From G965204755 sp965243415 (GTDB lineage: Bacteria; Acidobacteriota; Vicinamibacteria; Marinacidobacterales; Marinacidobacteraceae): a stretch of 64,000 nucleotides of DNA. How positions within the stretch are numbered: position 1 is the stretch's first letter; every line of letters starts with the position of its first letter. The translations under genes and the position numbers were made by a program. The notes beneath the pieces were generated by a model. It was not told the DNA's origin. It made no database searches and was given only the letters and a program-made list of their open reading frames with translations. The stretch is from contig OZ251549.1 of NCBI GenBank assembly GCA_965243415.1, positions 3,100,001 to 3,164,000 on the forward strand, given 5' to 3'. Below are positions 52,009 through 61,302 of the stretch, piece after piece.

Positions 52009-53463
52009 TCATTCGGGGGCCGCCGGCGGGTTGCCCCAGCGGGGCATGGTGTTCGCGCCTTCCTCGGTCAATTGACGCAGGTTCGAACCGTCCCGGTTCA
52101 TGGCGAAGACCTGTTCGGAGCCGGTGCGGTTCGAAGTGAATACCAGATGGAGCCCGTTCGGCGCCCAGGACGGACTCTCGTTGCTGCCCCGGCCGGTCGT
52201 GAGTTGACGCGTCTGCCGGGTGCTGAAGTCGTGGACCACGATGTCGAACGGCCCGCGCTCGATCCGCGAGGCGTAGGCGAGTTCGCTCTGCTGGGGCGAC
52301 GGCGACCAGGCCGGGGAGTCGTTGTAGGAGCCCTCGAAGGAGACGCGGCGCAGGTTCAGCCCGTCCCGATCCATGGTGTAGATCTGCGGCGCCCCGGCGC
52401 GGTCGGAAGTGAACGCCAGGGTGCGGCCGTTCGGGGACCAGGTGGGGGCGATGTCTATGGCCCGGTGATCGGTGAGCCGACGGAGTTCGCTGCCGTCCAC
52501 CGCCGCCAGATAGATCTCCGACTGCCCGTCGCGGTTCGAAGTGAAGGCGATCCACTTCCCGTCGGGCGACCAGGCCGGGGTGAACGACTGGTAGTCGCCG
52601 ACCAGCTTCTCGCCCCGGCCCTGGTAGAGGAACGCCAGGTAGAGCGCCGGCGCTCCTTCCCGGTAGGAGATGTAACTGATGGCGCGGCCGTCCGGGGACC
52701 AGGTGGGAGTGATGTTCAGGGAGCCGTTGGCGGTGACCGGACGCTGGCCGAACCCGTCGTAGTCCATCAGGTAGATCTCTTTGCTGCGCTGCTGCCGCCG
52801 GGTGGTGGCGAACGCGATCCGGGTGCGCGCGACGCCCCGGTAGCCGCCCGCCTGCAGCAGCAGGTCGTCCGCGATGCGGTGGGCGAGGGCGCGCGCGGCG
52901 TCCGACCCGGCGGTGTAGCGGCGGGCGAAGACGCTCTCCCGGGCGCGCACCGCGTGGAGGCGCACTTCGACCACGAGCCGCCCCTCCTCGATCCGCGCGT
53001 TCCCGCGGACCAGGATGTCGGCGCCCACCGATTCCCACTGGTAGTAGTCGAGGGCCCCGTCCGGGGAGCCTTCCTCGGCGATGCGGTAGAAGCGTTTCGG
53101 GAGGAGCCGGTACACGCCGGCGTAGGCGATGTCGTTCCAGAGGACTTCGCTGAGGGTCGCCGCCCCCGCGGCGGCTCCGTCGTTCGGCGCGGCGGAAGGA
53201 GCGGGGGCGGGCCCTGCCGGCGCCGGCGGTTCGGGGTTCGGGGCCGGGGCGGGGGATTCGACCGCGAAGTCGGGGATGGCGATCCGCACCGGCCGGCCGG
53301 GGCGGCTGATGTCGAGGTACCAGTCGCCGCTCTGCGAGGGGGAGGCGGTGACGGAGGAGGCAGGAAGGGGCCGGAACGCCGCCGCCAGGTGGGCGCCGAG
53401 TCCGGTCAGGCCGGCGGCGGCGAGCAGTCCGAGCAGCAGCGGGCGGAGCGGGAAGCGGATCAT
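52009..53463 (-). CDS. tolB: Tol-Pal periplasmic beta-propeller TolB
   Basis: The 484-residue protein has a signal peptide (LLLGLLAAAGLTGLGAHLAAA). A proline/alanine insert at about 70-100 is unusual. The N-terminal domain follows (VLWNDIAYAGVYRLLPKRFY), then a six-bladed propeller with PTWSPDGR, PAWSPDGK and PSWAPNG repeats and a final MPRWG. It binds Pal and passes energy-dependent signals from TolA. ATG 53461-53463 overlaps the stop of the upstream tonB/tolA-like gene. Confidence 0.92.
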   Translation of the reverse strand: MIRFPLRPLLLGLLAAAGLTGLGAHLAAAFRPLPASSVTASPSQSGDWYLDISRPGRPVRIAIPDFAVESPAPAPNPEPPAPAGPAPAPSAAPNDGAAAGAATLSEVLWNDIAYAGVYRLLPKRFYRIAEEGSPDGALDYYQWESVGADILVRGNARIEEGRLVVEVRLHAVRARESVFARRYTAGSDAARALAHRIADDLLLQAGGYRGVARTRIAFATTRRQQRSKEIYLMDYDGFGQRPVTANGSLNITPTWSPDGRAISYISYREGAPALYLAFLYQGRGEKLVGDYQSFTPAWSPDGKWIAFTSNRDGQSEIYLAAVDGSELRRLTDHRAIDIAPTWSPNGRTLAFTSDRAGAPQIYTMDRDGLNLRRVSFEGSYNDSPAWSPSPQQSELAYASRIERGPFDIVVHDFSTRQTRQLTTGRGSNESPSWAPNGLHLVFTSNRTGSEQVFAMNRDGSNLRQLTEEGANTMPRWGNPPAAPE

Positions 53464-54587
53464 GCCGCGCCGCCGGCCCCGGTGGCGACCGGTGATCCTG
53501 CCGGCGAGGAGGGGAGAGCCGGTTCCCCGCGCCGGGGGACGCCCGGCCCCGCGACCTGCGAGGCCACGATCAGGACGACGGGCGAAGGCTCCGGCGGGAA
53601 CGCCGGCCGGCTCCTTCCGGCAGTGAGTTCGGAGAACGCGGCGCCGTAGGGATCGCGCTCGTACGAATCGTCGTCGGGGTCGGTGTCCCGGCCGTAGGTG
53701 AAGAGCAGGTGCACGCCCACCCGGTCGCGGGGGTACCCCTCCGGCAGCCGGGGCAGGGGCGCCGCCAGCGCGACCGCCCGGAGCGCCGCCCGGTCGAGCA
53801 ACTCCTGTCCGCTCGAGGTTTCGACCTCGGCACCGGAGATGGCGCCGTCCCGATGCACCGTGAAGCGGATGACGACGGTGGCCTTCCCCCGCACCGGGAT
53901 CTGCTGCCAATTCGTCGAGATGCGGGCGATCATCTGCCGCTGGTAGTAGGCGTACTCGAAGTCCTGGTCGAATCGGGCGCCCCCCGGCGCGCCCCCGAGC
54001 CCGATGCCTCCGTTGCCGCCGGTGGCGGGCGCCGGGTTCGCCGCCGGGCGCCGCCGGGTGGGGCGGGACTTGGTGTCGATCGGCCGACTGCTCCGCAGCG
54101 CGGCGGAGCGGGCCCAGGCGGCGTCCCGGCCGCGAAGCCCGGAGTCCGGCTGTTCCCGCGGTTCGCGCCGGCGGGGGCGGGCCTCCGGCACCGGCATCCG
54201 CTCGCGGGACTCGGTCGTCGGCCGGGCGACTCCCGGGCGGCTCTCCGGCTCGGGTTCCGGTTCCGGCGGGGGAGCGGGGTCGGGCGGCGCCGGCTCCGGC
54301 GGGGTGGGCGGCGGTTCCGGCTCCGGTTCGGGAGCAGGGGCCGGAGGCGGGCCGCCGCCCAGGTTCGGTGTCGGGTTCGGGCCGGACATGCCGAGTTCGA
54401 TGAAGGCGGCGGAAGGCGGCGTCCCGGCCGGTGAGTCGCCGAGGGAGACGGCGAGCGCCGCCCCGCCGAGCACCACCACATGGAGCGCCGCCGACCGGTA
54501 CAGGTTGCGGCGGAACCGATCTTCCGGGGCCGGCGGCGCGAGGCTCCGCCGGTCGGGCGGAGCGGCGGGCGGGGCGGGCGGCGTCAC
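53460..54587 (-). CDS. TolA/TonB-like energy-transducing protein
   Basis: The protein has 375 residues. A single N-terminal membrane helix (SAALHVVVLGGAALAVSL) at about 31-50 is followed by a long proline/glutamate-rich periplasmic spacer. A TonB/TolA C-terminal domain then follows (ISTNWQQIPVRGKATVVIRF, VHRDGAISGAEVETSSG). An additional proline-rich tail of about 60 residues is present. Its place between tolR and tolB makes it the TolA equivalent, although its domain reads more like TonB. GTG 54585-54587 is the only start in the frame; 201 bp separate it from tolR. Confidence 0.83.
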   Translation of the reverse strand: MTPPAPPAAPPDRRSLAPPAPEDRFRRNLYRSAALHVVVLGGAALAVSLGDSPAGTPPSAAFIELGMSGPNPTPNLGGGPPPAPAPEPEPEPPPTPPEPAPPDPAPPPEPEPEPESRPGVARPTTESRERMPVPEARPRRREPREQPDSGLRGRDAAWARSAALRSSRPIDTKSRPTRRRPAANPAPATGGNGGIGLGGAPGGARFDQDFEYAYYQRQMIARISTNWQQIPVRGKATVVIRFTVHRDGAISGAEVETSSGQELLDRAALRAVALAAPLPRLPEGYPRDRVGVHLLFTYGRDTDPDDDSYERDPYGAAFSELTAGRSRPAFPPEPSPVVLIVASQVAGPGVPRRGEPALPSSPAGSPVATGAGGAA

Positions 54588-54788
54588 GGGGGGACTGTCG
54601 AGGCGGGAACCGGGGGCGGCGCGGCGGGGGCCGGTGGACTCGTCAGGGAAGGGGAGGCTGGGGGGCAGGCCGGGGGAGTCGGTCTCGGGGCAGGAGGCTT
54701 CGGGCGGCAGCCTGGTGACGATCGGGGCGATGATCGGGGGCGATGATCCGGAACGACGATCGGGACGGCGCTCAGGCCGGCGGACCGG

Positions 54789-55280
54789 TCACCGGCCGCG
54801 CTGTTCTCCGGGGTAGGCGTACACAAGACCTACCCGGTCGAAACCCGCCCGTTTCATCGTGTCGATGACCTCGATGACCTGTCCGTATTGTAGCGAGGCG
54901 TCGCCCTGGAGGTAGCCCTCGCGGGCGCCCCGGAATTCGACGATCTCCCGCAGGCGGTCCCCCAGCAGGACCGGGTTCACGGCGGTCTCCCCGACGAAGG
55001 TCCGGCCCTCGGAATCCACGGTCACGATGATCCGCTCGGTGGCTTCGGCGGAACGCATCCGGGCGGTGGGGAGGTTCACCTCGAGGGAGCGCACCAGCAG
55101 CGGCGCGGTCACCATGAAGATGATGAGGAGGACCAGCACCACATCCACGAACGGCGTCACATTGATGTCGCTGAGCGCGCCGCCGTTCCCGCCGCCGCCG
55201 CGGGCCCCGAGCCGCCCCAGCGCCGAGCCGCCCCCCGGCCCGCCGGAACCGCCGGAACCGCCGGCGAGGGGGGCGCCCAT
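54789..55280 (-). CDS. tolR: TolR/ExbD-type proton-channel subunit
   Basis: The protein has 163 residues. A glycine-rich cytoplasmic N-terminus is followed by the membrane helix with the essential aspartate in NVTPFVDVVLVLLIIFMV, then the periplasmic domain ending GFDRVGLVYAYP. It forms the ion-driven motor with TolQ that energises TolA. It lies 21 bp downstream of tolQ. Confidence 0.9.
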   Translation of the reverse strand: MGAPLAGGSGGSGGPGGGSALGRLGARGGGGNGGALSDINVTPFVDVVLVLLIIFMVTAPLLVRSLEVNLPTARMRSAEATERIIVTVDSEGRTFVGETAVNPVLLGDRLREIVEFRGAREGYLQGDASLQYGQVIEVIDTMKRAGFDRVGLVYAYPGEQRGR

Positions 55281-55301
55281 CTCTCCGATTCCCGGTCCGC
55301 G

Positions 55302-56213
55302 CTACCGCGCGAAGTGGCGCTCCAACTTGGTCACATATTCGAGCGAGAACTCGTCCATGCTGGTCCCGAGGCGGCGGATGCGCCCCAGGAAGGCGTTGTA
55401 GGCGATGACCGCCGGAATCGCGGCGGCCAGGCCGGCGGCGGTGGCGATGAGCGCCTCCGAGACCCCCGGGGCGACCACGCTGATGTTCGCGGTCTGGGTG
55501 AAACCGATGTCCTGGAAGGCGTTCATGATCCCCCAGACGGTGCCGAACAGGCCGATGAACGGGGTGGCGCTCCCGGTCGTGGCCAGGAAGGTCATGCGTT
55601 CTTCGAGCCGGGCGGTCTCTCCGGACGCCGCCCGCAGGAGCGATCGGGCGATCGCTTCCATGTTCGCCACCGTGAGCCGTCCGGTGTCCCCGGCGGCGGC
55701 GCGGGACTGGTAGCGCATCTCCTGATAGCCGGCGGAGAACACCTGCGCGAGCGGACTGCGCGGCAGTTTCGGGAGCGCCTCCACCACATCGTGGAAGCGC
55801 GGCGCGGTCCGGAACAACTGCAGGAAGGCGGCGGAGCCGGCTTCCGCGGCGCGGAGGCGGCGGGATTTGCTGAAGATGATCGCCCAGGAGACCAGGCTGA
55901 AACCCAGCAGTACCAGAAGGACCGTCCAGGCGACGGGCCCGGCCTCGATGATGAGGGAGAGGTAGTTCCCGGCGCCGAAGAGACTGCCTCCGGTCCCTTC
56001 GAGATCGACGCTGGTGATCTCGCCGGCCGGCGGTTCCTCCTCCGGCGGATCCTGGGCCGCCGCGAGGCCGGCGCCGCCGAGTGTCGCGAAGAGACCGAGC
56101 AGGGCGGCCGCGGGGAGAAGGCTCCGGATCCGGGGAGCCCGGCGGCGGCCTCGCGCGGGACCGCTTCCGGCGAAGAGGCCGGCGGAGAACGGGCAGGGGA
56201 TCCGGGACTGCAC
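55302..56213 (-). CDS. tolQ: TolQ/ExbB-type proton-channel subunit
   Basis: The protein has 303 residues. An N-terminal signal-like hydrophobic segment (LLPAAALLGLFATLGGAGLAAA) precedes the three-helix TolQ core. Helix 1 is IEAGPVAWTVLLVLLGFSLV, and helices 2-3 include FIGLFGTVWGIMNAFQDIG and GVSEALIATAAGLAAAIPAV. GTG 56211-56213 was selected; the frame is open further upstream through the promoter region. It is the first gene of the tol-pal operon and diverges from recN. Confidence 0.88.
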   Translation of the reverse strand: MQSRIPCPFSAGLFAGSGPARGRRRAPRIRSLLPAAALLGLFATLGGAGLAAAQDPPEEEPPAGEITSVDLEGTGGSLFGAGNYLSLIIEAGPVAWTVLLVLLGFSLVSWAIIFSKSRRLRAAEAGSAAFLQLFRTAPRFHDVVEALPKLPRSPLAQVFSAGYQEMRYQSRAAAGDTGRLTVANMEAIARSLLRAASGETARLEERMTFLATTGSATPFIGLFGTVWGIMNAFQDIGFTQTANISVVAPGVSEALIATAAGLAAAIPAVIAYNAFLGRIRRLGTSMDEFSLEYVTKLERHFAR

Positions 56214-56354
56214 CGGGCTCCCCTCCCCGGCCGTCGGCGCGGCGGGGAGGCGGTCGGGCCTCACGAGACCGGCGCCGGCGACCGCTCCGGCGGCGACCGC
56301 GGATTCGGGGATTCGGGGCGTGGGGCGGCGGCGCGCGGAATCGCCGGAAAGCAC

Positions 56355-56364
56355 AATATATAGT
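56355..56364. promoter_or_regulatory. Overlapping divergent -10 elements for tolQ and recN
   Basis: AATATATAGT is the most AT-rich spot in the 295-bp gap. It reads TATATT on the minus strand (toward tolQ) and TATAGT on the plus strand (toward recN). The two -10 boxes would overlap, implying competition between the promoters. Confidence 0.45.
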
Positions 56365-56508
56365 AGCCGAAGCACGGCGACACCACTACCTGTTGGGGTT
56401 CGGCCTCCGCGCGGGAGAGCCTCCGGCCGACGCTTCGAGGGCGTTTTCGGCGGAGGAGAGACCACCCGGAACGAGGCGCTCGCCGTGCCCGTTTCCCGAC
56501 TCGGCTCG

Positions 56509-58293
56509 ATGCTCGACTGGCTCCGCGCGCGCAATGTGGCGCTCCTGCGGGAGGTGTCGCTCGAGTTCGGCGAGGGGCTGCAGGTCCTGACCGGGGAGAC
56601 CGGGGTGGGCAAGAGCGTGCTGCTCGAGTCGTTCGGACTGGCGCTCGGCAGCCGCGCGCGGGGGCAGCTGATCGGCGCCGCCGGCGACCGCGCCGTGGTC
56701 GAAGCGGGGTTCTCGCTGGGGGACCTGTCCGCCTCCGGGGAACGGGAACTGGAGGAGGCCCTCGCGCCGCTCGGCGCCGACCTCGGGGACGGGGAACTCG
56801 TCGTCCGCCGGGAACTCCGCGCCGGGGCCTCCGGGAGATCGCTGGTGAACCGGACCACGATCAACGGGGCGGCGGCGTCGGTGGCTTCCCTGCGCGCGGT
56901 CGGGCGGCTGCTCGCCGAGATCTATTCCCAGGGGGAGCATCTGGCGCTCCTGCGGCCGGGAGCGGCGCGGAAGACCGTGGACGAGGTGGGCGGGCACGAG
57001 GAACTGGTCGAGGCGACCCGGGCGGCGTTCCGGGAGCTGCGGGAGGCCGAGCGGCGCCGGGACGATCTCGAGGCGCGGCGGCGCCGGGCCGGTTCCGAGC
57101 GCGCGGAGATGGAGCGCGCGGTGGAGGAGATCGAGAGCGCCGCTCCCGAACCCGGCGAACGCGAAGCGCTCGCCGCCGAGCGGCGGGCCCTCCGGGACGC
57201 CGATCACCTCCTGGCGCAGTTGGACACCGCCTGGGACGCCCTCTACGGGGCGGAACCGTCTGCGGGAGCGCTGCTGGGCGTGGCCGGGCGGGCGCTCTCG
57301 GACGCGGCCGCGAGGGACCCGGCGACCGCGGCCCTGCTGGAAGGCCGCAGCGACACGCTCGCCGAAGTCGAAGACCTGGCGGCAGCGGTCCGCTCCCGGC
57401 GCGAGGCGGTGCGCGCGGCGCCGGAACGGTTGGGGGAGATCGAGGAACGCCTGGCGCTGCTGGGGCGCCTGGAGCGCCGCTACGACCGCGCCGCGGACGA
57501 CCTGGCCCGGTACGCCCGGGACTGCCGGGAAGCGCTCGAAGCGCTCTCCGACGAGGCGGAAGCCGGGAAGCGGGCGCGGGCCGAAGTCGGGGAACGCGCC
57601 GCCGCGTACCTCGATCTCGCCCGGAAGCTGCGCGCGGCCCGGAAGCGGGCGGCGGCGGCTCTCGGACGTTCGGTGGAGGCGGAGCTGGCCGGGCTGGGGA
57701 TTCCCCGGGCGCGCCTCTCCATCGCGGTCGAAGACGCCGCCCCGCCGGGCGCCGGGGGGGAGGATGCAGACGGATCCGCCCGGTACGCGGAGTACGGACT
57801 CGACCGGGTGGAATTCCGCTTCAGCGCCAGCCCGGACCTGCCGCCGGCGCCCATCGCCGAGGTCGCCTCCGGGGGAGAGGCTTCCCGTTTCTTCCTGGCG
57901 TTGAAGGCGGCGAGCGCCGGCCGGGGCGGCGCCGGCACCCTGGTCTTCGACGAAGCCGACAGCGGGACTTCCGGCCGGATCGCCGACGCGGTGGGGCGGC
58001 GTCTGCTCCGGCTCGCCCGCGGACGGCAGGTCCTCTCGGTGACCCATCTGCCCCAGGTGGCGGCCCTGGGCCGTTCCCACCTGCTGGTCGAGAAACTAGA
58101 ATCGGCGGAGTCGGTGCGAGTACGCCGGGTCAGCGGAGCGGACCGAACCGAGGAAATCGCCCGAATGCTCGCCGGTCCCGTCGTCACCGACAGCGCCCGC
58201 CGCCACGCCGAGCAGTTGCTCGCCGGCGCCGCCGAGTCCCCGCCCCCCCGTCCGGCGCCGAGCCCGGTCCCGAGCCCGGTCGCCACCGGGTGA
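56509..58293 (+). CDS. recN: DNA repair protein RecN
   Basis: This 594-residue SMC-like ATPase tethers broken DNA ends. Walker A is TGETGVGKS near residue 34, after MLDWLRARNVALLREVSLEF. A coiled coil with charged ERREL-type heptads spans about 170-420. The signature motif ASGGEASRF and Walker B LVFDEADSGTSGR follow, then VLSVTHLPQVAAL. ATG 56509-56511 matches the family N-terminus. No LexA-like palindrome is visible in front of it, although recN is an SOS gene in many bacteria. The tail ends in PSPVPSPV repeats. Confidence 0.92.
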   Translation: MLDWLRARNVALLREVSLEFGEGLQVLTGETGVGKSVLLESFGLALGSRARGQLIGAAGDRAVVEAGFSLGDLSASGERELEEALAPLGADLGDGELVVRRELRAGASGRSLVNRTTINGAAASVASLRAVGRLLAEIYSQGEHLALLRPGAARKTVDEVGGHEELVEATRAAFRELREAERRRDDLEARRRRAGSERAEMERAVEEIESAAPEPGEREALAAERRALRDADHLLAQLDTAWDALYGAEPSAGALLGVAGRALSDAAARDPATAALLEGRSDTLAEVEDLAAAVRSRREAVRAAPERLGEIEERLALLGRLERRYDRAADDLARYARDCREALEALSDEAEAGKRARAEVGERAAAYLDLARKLRAARKRAAAALGRSVEAELAGLGIPRARLSIAVEDAAPPGAGGEDADGSARYAEYGLDRVEFRFSASPDLPPAPIAEVASGGEASRFFLALKAASAGRGGAGTLVFDEADSGTSGRIADAVGRRLLRLARGRQVLSVTHLPQVAALGRSHLLVEKLESAESVRVRRVSGADRTEEIARMLAGPVVTDSARRHAEQLLAGAAESPPPRPAPSPVPSPVATG

Positions 58294-58358
58294 GCGGCGA
58301 CCCGGCGCGCCCGGTACTCCGGGGAACGAGCGGAACCGGAACCCTGCGGGGGCGAGCG

Positions 58359-59921
58359 ATGGCTGTGAAGACCACGGCGGCGAACGCGAACGGGAGGGAG
58401 GGGCGGGCGCCGGCGACCCGCGCCGCGTCGGTCGGGGGCCGCCGCTTCCGGATCGAGACCTGGGGCTGCCAGATGAATGTCCACGATTCGGAGAAGATGG
58501 CGGCGCTGCTGGGCTCGACGGGTCTCGAACCGGGAGCCGGGGAGGAATCCGCAGCGGAATCCGAAGTCGTGGTGCTGAACACCTGCTCGGTGCGGGAGAA
58601 GGCGCAGGAGAAGGTCTTCACCCGCGTGGAGCAACTCGTCCGCGCGCGCCGCCGGCCGACCTTCATCGGCGTGGCCGGCTGCGTCGCCCAGCAGGAAGGG
58701 GCAGCGATCTTCGCCCGCGCCCCGGCGGTGGACTTCGTGCTGGGAACCGGGAGCCTGCCGCGCCTGCCCGGGATCGTCCGGCGGCTGCGGGGCGGGGAAG
58801 GGCGGATCGTCGAGACCGGGCGGGATCCCGGCAACCTGGATATCCCCCCGGAGCAGATCTCCCGGGTTCCCGGAGTCAAGGCGTACCTCACGGTGATGGA
58901 GGGTTGCGACAACTTCTGCTCCTTCTGCGTGGTGCCCTTCACCCGGGGCCGGGAGCGGTGCCGGCCGGCGGCGGCCATCGTGCGGGAAGCGGAGTCGCTC
59001 GCCGACTCCGGTTTCTCGGAGATCCAACTGCTCGGGCAGAATGTGAACTCGTACCGGGACCCCGGGGACGGCCGGGGGTTCGCCGACCTGATCGGGGAGG
59101 TGAGCCGCGTTGCCGGGATCCGCCGGATCCGGTTCACCAGCCCGCACCCGAAGGACTTCGACCGGGCCCTGATGGAGCGGTTCGCCGAAGGCGGCCCGCT
59201 CATGCCGGCGATGCACCTGCCGGCGCAGTCCGGCTCTTCGACCGTCCTCGCCCGGATGCGGCGCGGCTACACCCGCGAGGAATTCCTGGCGCTGGCGCGG
59301 CAGGCGCGCGAAGTGGCGCCCGGACTCGAACTCTCGACCGACCTGATCGTGGGGTTCTGCGGCGAGACCGACGCCGAGTTCGAGGACACCCTGACCCTGC
59401 TCGAGGAAGTGCGCTTCTCCTCGGTCTATTCGTTCCACTACTCGGAGCGGCCCCACACGCTGGCGGCGAAGCGGTTCCCCGACGATGTGCCGAAGGCGGT
59501 GAAGACCGGGCGCCTGATCGAGTTGCAGGCGCGGCAGCGGGCGATCCAGTTGGAACTCCACCGTGGTCTGGTCGGCCGGGAAGTCGAAGTGCTCGTCGAG
59601 GGGCCCAGCCGGAAGGGCGGTCAGCTCACCGGGCGGTCGCCGGACAACCGGGTGGTGAACTTCCGGGCGGCCGGAGATCCGGACCCCGCCGCCTGGGTGG
59701 GAGAATTCGCCGCCGTGCGGATCACCGGCTACGGCCCGAACAGCCTGCTCGGCGAGGCGACGCGTCCGGTCGCGGCGGCCCGGCGCCGGCGCGGACCCGC
59801 GGCCGGGTTCGCCGGGGACGGGCCCGTCGAGGCGACGGTCGGGGAAGCCGCCGTCGGCTTCGGGATCCCGCTCCCGGTGATCCAGCCTCCGGGCGGCGCC
59901 GCGCTCCCGGCGGTCCGCTGA
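58359..59921 (+). CDS. miaB: tRNA methylthiotransferase MiaB
   Basis: About 520 residues. This radical-SAM enzyme converts i6A37 to ms2i6A37 in tRNA. The auxiliary-cluster cysteines are in ETWGCQMN, LNTCSVREKA and AGCVAQ, and the radical-SAM CxxxCxxC is in GCDNFCSFCVVPFTRG. The GQNVNSY and LSTDLIVGFCGET blocks and a C-terminal TRAM domain (GLVGREVEVLVEG) complete the family. ATG 58359-58361 was preferred; GTG 58290, overlapping the recN stop, would add 23 low-complexity residues. The C-terminal 55 residues are an extra basic extension. Confidence 0.92.
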   Translation: MAVKTTAANANGREGRAPATRAASVGGRRFRIETWGCQMNVHDSEKMAALLGSTGLEPGAGEESAAESEVVVLNTCSVREKAQEKVFTRVEQLVRARRRPTFIGVAGCVAQQEGAAIFARAPAVDFVLGTGSLPRLPGIVRRLRGGEGRIVETGRDPGNLDIPPEQISRVPGVKAYLTVMEGCDNFCSFCVVPFTRGRERCRPAAAIVREAESLADSGFSEIQLLGQNVNSYRDPGDGRGFADLIGEVSRVAGIRRIRFTSPHPKDFDRALMERFAEGGPLMPAMHLPAQSGSSTVLARMRRGYTREEFLALARQAREVAPGLELSTDLIVGFCGETDAEFEDTLTLLEEVRFSSVYSFHYSERPHTLAAKRFPDDVPKAVKTGRLIELQARQRAIQLELHRGLVGREVEVLVEGPSRKGGQLTGRSPDNRVVNFRAAGDPDPAAWVGEFAAVRITGYGPNSLLGEATRPVAAARRRRGPAAGFAGDGPVEATVGEAAVGFGIPLPVIQPPGGAALPAVR

Positions 59922-59933
59922 GGATCCGGGACG

Positions 59934-60500
59934 ATGGCAGCCGAGCGGAAGGGCCGGCGGCAGAAAGACGCCGCCCACGAGATCGAGATGAGCATCAAGG
60001 CCATCCTGATGGTGCCCCGGACGAGCGCCGCGGTGGTCCTGCTCAAGGAAGAGCCCGGGGAGCGCGAAGTGCCGATCTGGGTCGGGGCCGCCGAGGTGCG
60101 GGCCATCGGCCTGCAGGTGGAGAACTACGAGCCGCCCCGCCCGTTCACCCACGACCTCATCCGCGAACTGCTGCGCGAACTCGATGTCCGGGTCACCAAG
60201 GTGGTGATCCACGATGTCCAGGACAACACCTTCTTCGCCCACATCCATCTCGAACAGGCGCCCGAGCCGGAACCGCCGCGGAAGACGGTGAGACGCCGGC
60301 AACTGGCGGTGGACGCCCGTCCGAGCGACGCGATCGCCGTGGCGCTCCGCACCCGGGCCCCCATCTTCGTCCACTCCCGCGTGCTGGAGCACAGCGCGCG
60401 GCCGGCCGAGGAAGCGCCCGGCGAACCGCCCGAGGACGCCGAGTCGCTCACCGACTGGCTCCAGGGTCTGGACGAGGACGACCTCGGCCACGCCCACTGA
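59934..60500 (+). CDS. Bifunctional nuclease (BFN/DUF151) family protein
   Basis: The protein has 188 residues. The BFN domain contains PIWVGAAEVRAIGLQVENYE, PPRPFTHDLIRELLRELDV and VDARPSDAIAVALRTRAPIF, the blocks conserved from Thermotoga TM0160 to plant BBD proteins that have RNase and DNase activity. An acidic tail follows. It starts 12 bp after miaB and is likely cotranscribed. Confidence 0.88.
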   Translation: MAAERKGRRQKDAAHEIEMSIKAILMVPRTSAAVVLLKEEPGEREVPIWVGAAEVRAIGLQVENYEPPRPFTHDLIRELLRELDVRVTKVVIHDVQDNTFFAHIHLEQAPEPEPPRKTVRRRQLAVDARPSDAIAVALRTRAPIFVHSRVLEHSARPAEEAPGEPPEDAESLTDWLQGLDEDDLGHAH

Positions 60501-60525
60501 GGATCGGGAGGGCGCCGGGTTCCGC

Positions 60526-61302
60526 GTGGCCGCCACCATCACCGTCGCCAACCAGAAGGGCGGAGTCGCCAAGACCACCACTTCGGTGAACCTGGCCGCG
60601 GCCCTCGCCGCCGCCGGACATTCCACCCTGCTCGTGGATGTGGACCCCCAGGCGAACGCTTCCGTCACCTTCCTCGGCCCCGAGATCGAGGGCCCCACGA
60701 TGTTCGAGGCCCTGGGCGAGGAGACGCGGTTCGCCGACATCATCCGGGAGACTCCGCTCGAGGGGCTCTCGGTGGCGCCGGCGCGTATCTCGCTCGCCCG
60801 GCTCGAACGCCAACTGCTGGGCGACCTGGACGCCCACTACCGGCTGCGGGACCGCATCCAGCACACCCGGGGGCAGTTCGACTTCGTCATCATCGACACG
60901 CCGCCGACCCTCGGGATGACCACCGTGAACGCCATGGTCGCCAGCGACTGGCTGCTGCTGCCCCTGCCGCCCGCCTACTACGCGCTCGAGGGCGCGGACG
61001 ACCTGCTCGACACCCTGGAGCAGATCCGCCGCCGGCCGAACCCCGACCTGGCGCTGCTCGGGGTGGCCATCACCATGGTGGATGTCCGCACCCGGATCGC
61101 CCGGGACGCCATCCGCCGGATCCAGCGGCACTTCGGGGACGCCGTCTTCCGGACGCTGATCCGCCGGAATGTGCGTCTCGAAGAGAGCCCCGCCTACCGC
61201 GAGGCCATCTTCGCGTTCGCCCCCTCCTCCGCCGGCGCGCGCGACTACCGGCGTCTGTCGAAGGAAGTGATCGCCCGTGTCCAGGCGAACCGGACTGCCT
61301 GA
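60526..61302 (+). CDS. parA: ParA/Soj-type chromosome-partitioning ATPase
   Basis: The protein has 258 residues. The deviant Walker A is QKGGVAKTTT, with alanine replacing the usual glycine before the lysine. VDVDPQANAS is the A' box and IIDTPPTLG the Walker B. It drives origin segregation with ParB on the nucleoid. GTG 60526-60528 is the start. It overlaps parB by 26 bp. No parS site was recognised in the window. Confidence 0.92.
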   Translation: MAATITVANQKGGVAKTTTSVNLAAALAAAGHSTLLVDVDPQANASVTFLGPEIEGPTMFEALGEETRFADIIRETPLEGLSVAPARISLARLERQLLGDLDAHYRLRDRIQHTRGQFDFVIIDTPPTLGMTTVNAMVASDWLLLPLPPAYYALEGADDLLDTLEQIRRRPNPDLALLGVAITMVDVRTRIARDAIRRIQRHFGDAVFRTLIRRNVRLEESPAYREAIFAFAPSSAGARDYRRLSKEVIARVQANRTA

